6,294 nucleotides of DNA from Bifidobacteriaceae bacterium (GTDB lineage Bacteria > Actinomycetota > Actinomycetes > Actinomycetales > WQXJ01). Below are positions 5,553 to 6,294 of the stretch, piece after piece (positions within the stretch are counted from its first letter, which is position 1; every line of letters starts with the position of its first letter). The stretch is taken from NCBI GenBank assembly GCA_031255075.1, contig JAIRTF010000285.1:1-6294 (forward strand), written 5' to 3'. Made by a program: the position numbers and the translations under genes. The notes under the pieces were generated by a model. That model did no database searches. It was given only the letters and a program-made list of their open reading frames with translations, and was not told the origin of the DNA.

Positions 5553-5588
5553 CAGCGGCCTAGGGACTTACAGCGGCCTAGGGACTTA
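5553..5588 (-). repeat. Two perfect tandem copies of an 18-base unit across the methyltransferase stop codon
   Basis: The unit CAGCGGCCTAGGGACTTA (+ strand) occurs at 5553-5570 and again at 5571-5588 with no mismatch, followed by a further CAGC. Each copy contains a CCTAGG palindrome. Read on the - strand in the methyltransferase frame, each copy encodes the final residues AVSP plus TAG, so the end of the gene is repeated with an in-frame second stop 18 bases on. Confidence 0.9.
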
Positions 5589-6294
5589 CAGCCGCGCCAG
5601 TGAAACGGGTGGTGGCGGGCAGGCGGCGGCGCATCACCTCAATCGCTTCCGGGTTGGAATCCACCAACACAAACCGCCGGCCCAACTGCGCCGCCACCGC
5701 CCCGGTGGTGCCACTGCCGGCAAAGAAATCCAACACCCAATCGCCCTCGCGGCTGGAGGCCGCCACGATCCGCCGCAACACGCCTTCCGGTTTTTGGGTG
5801 GCGTAGCCGGTCTTCTCCTTGCCGGTCGGGGAAACAATGGTGTGCCACCACACGTCGGTTGGCAGTTTGCCGCGGGCTGCCTTCTCCGCGGTTACCAAAC
5901 CGGGCGCCATGTACGGTTCACGGTCCACGGCATCGGCCTGGAAAACATAGTTCTTCGGGTCTTTGACATAGACCAAAATGTTGTCGTGTTTGGCCGGCCA
6001 GCGGGACTTGGACCGGCCGCCGTAGTCATAAGCCCAGATGATCTCATTGAGGAAGCACTCACGGCCAAACAGCTCATCCAGGGCCACCTTGGCGTAGTGG
6101 ACCTCCCGGTAGTCCAAATGCAGATACAGCGTCCCATCAGCCGCCAACAACCGCCAGGCCTGGGCCAGACGCGGCCCCAAGAACTCCCAATAGTCTTCGA
6201 AGCGGTCATCGTAACTGGTGGTTGAGCCCGGCACGGTGGTATAGCTGCGCCCTTTGAAACCCCGCCGCGAGCCCTCCGGTGAACGTTCCGTCCG
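5578..6294 (-). CDS. Beta-type site-specific DNA methyltransferase (adenine-N6 or cytosine-N4), N-terminus beyond window
   Basis: The C-terminal 238 residues of a DNA amino-methyltransferase, which moves a methyl group from S-adenosylmethionine to a base in a specific DNA site. The frame is open to the window edge, so the GTG at 6234 is internal. From the first visible residue: the RSYTTVPGSTTSYDDRFEDY region (16-35) that normally follows the catalytic DPPY/F motif, then GTLYLHLDYREVHYAKVALDE (54-74), KHDNILVYVKD (102-112), LPTDVWWHTI (144-153), motif X-like GYATQKPEGVLRR (163-175) and the SAM-binding motif I VLDFFAGSGTTG (187-198), followed by RRFVLVDSNPEAI. Motif I lying near the C-terminus, after where the catalytic motif should be, is the beta-class order. 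The catalytic motif itself is off the window, so base and site specificity cannot be stated. No restriction gene is visible downstream; one could lie upstream. The gene ends inside the 18-base tandem repeat. Confidence 0.88.
   Translation of the reverse strand, partial: RTERSPEGSRRGFKGRSYTTVPGSTTSYDDRFEDYWEFLGPRLAQAWRLLAADGTLYLHLDYREVHYAKVALDELFGRECFLNEIIWAYDYGGRSKSRWPAKHDNILVYVKDPKNYVFQADAVDREPYMAPGLVTAEKAARGKLPTDVWWHTIVSPTGKEKTGYATQKPEGVLRRIVAASSREGDWVLDFFAGSGTTGAVAAQLGRRFVLVDSNPEAIEVMRRRLPATTRFTGAAVSP

Overview
The window is GC-rich (roughly 60-65% by eye), with tightly packed genes, GTG and TTG starts next to ATG, strong AGGAG-type ribosome binding sites and third-position G/C. This fits a high-GC Gram-positive bacterium (Actinomycetota). 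Genus cannot be read from the sequence. The gene set (pectin-derived sugar use plus a surface serpin) would suit a gut- or plant-associated organism, but that is inference.

Left part (2-2051, + strand): a compact sugar-catabolic operon. It holds the 3' part of a GH88/GH105-type unsaturated glucuronyl/rhamnogalacturonyl hydrolase, then a fumarylacetoacetate-hydrolase (FAH) family enzyme starting at a TTG ten bases after the previous stop, a 20-codon mini-ORF overlapping the FAH stop by ATGA, and an L-rhamnose (or L-fucose) mutarotase family protein. Together these suggest release of L-rhamnose from pectin (rhamnogalacturonan I) fragments, anomer conversion, and the last step of the non-phosphorylated diketo-deoxysugar pathway. 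The dehydrogenase and dehydratase steps are not in the window.

Middle (2052-3465): a 196-base gap with a long hairpin, whose two non-Watson-Crick positions are both G-U pairs in + strand RNA, a short second hairpin and an inverted repeat. A YbjJ-like 12-helix MFS transporter follows on the + strand. Its 3' end overlaps by 32 bases the convergent gene for an RNA 2',3'-cyclic phosphodiesterase (ThpR/LigT, 2H family).

Right part (3434-6294, - strand): from right to left, the C-terminal part of a beta-type DNA methyltransferase running off the window edge, a 219-base gap with an 18-base tandem repeat that duplicates the methyltransferase's stop codon and a hairpin, a complete exported (probably lipid-anchored) serpin with a canonical inhibitory hinge, a short gap with a strong hairpin, and thpR.

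All seven larger genes belong to recognisable families. I see no clearly new multi-gene system. The points most worth checking are the mini-ORF wedged between FAH and mutarotase, the long intergenic hairpin, the stop-codon-duplicating repeat and the serpin's target specificity.
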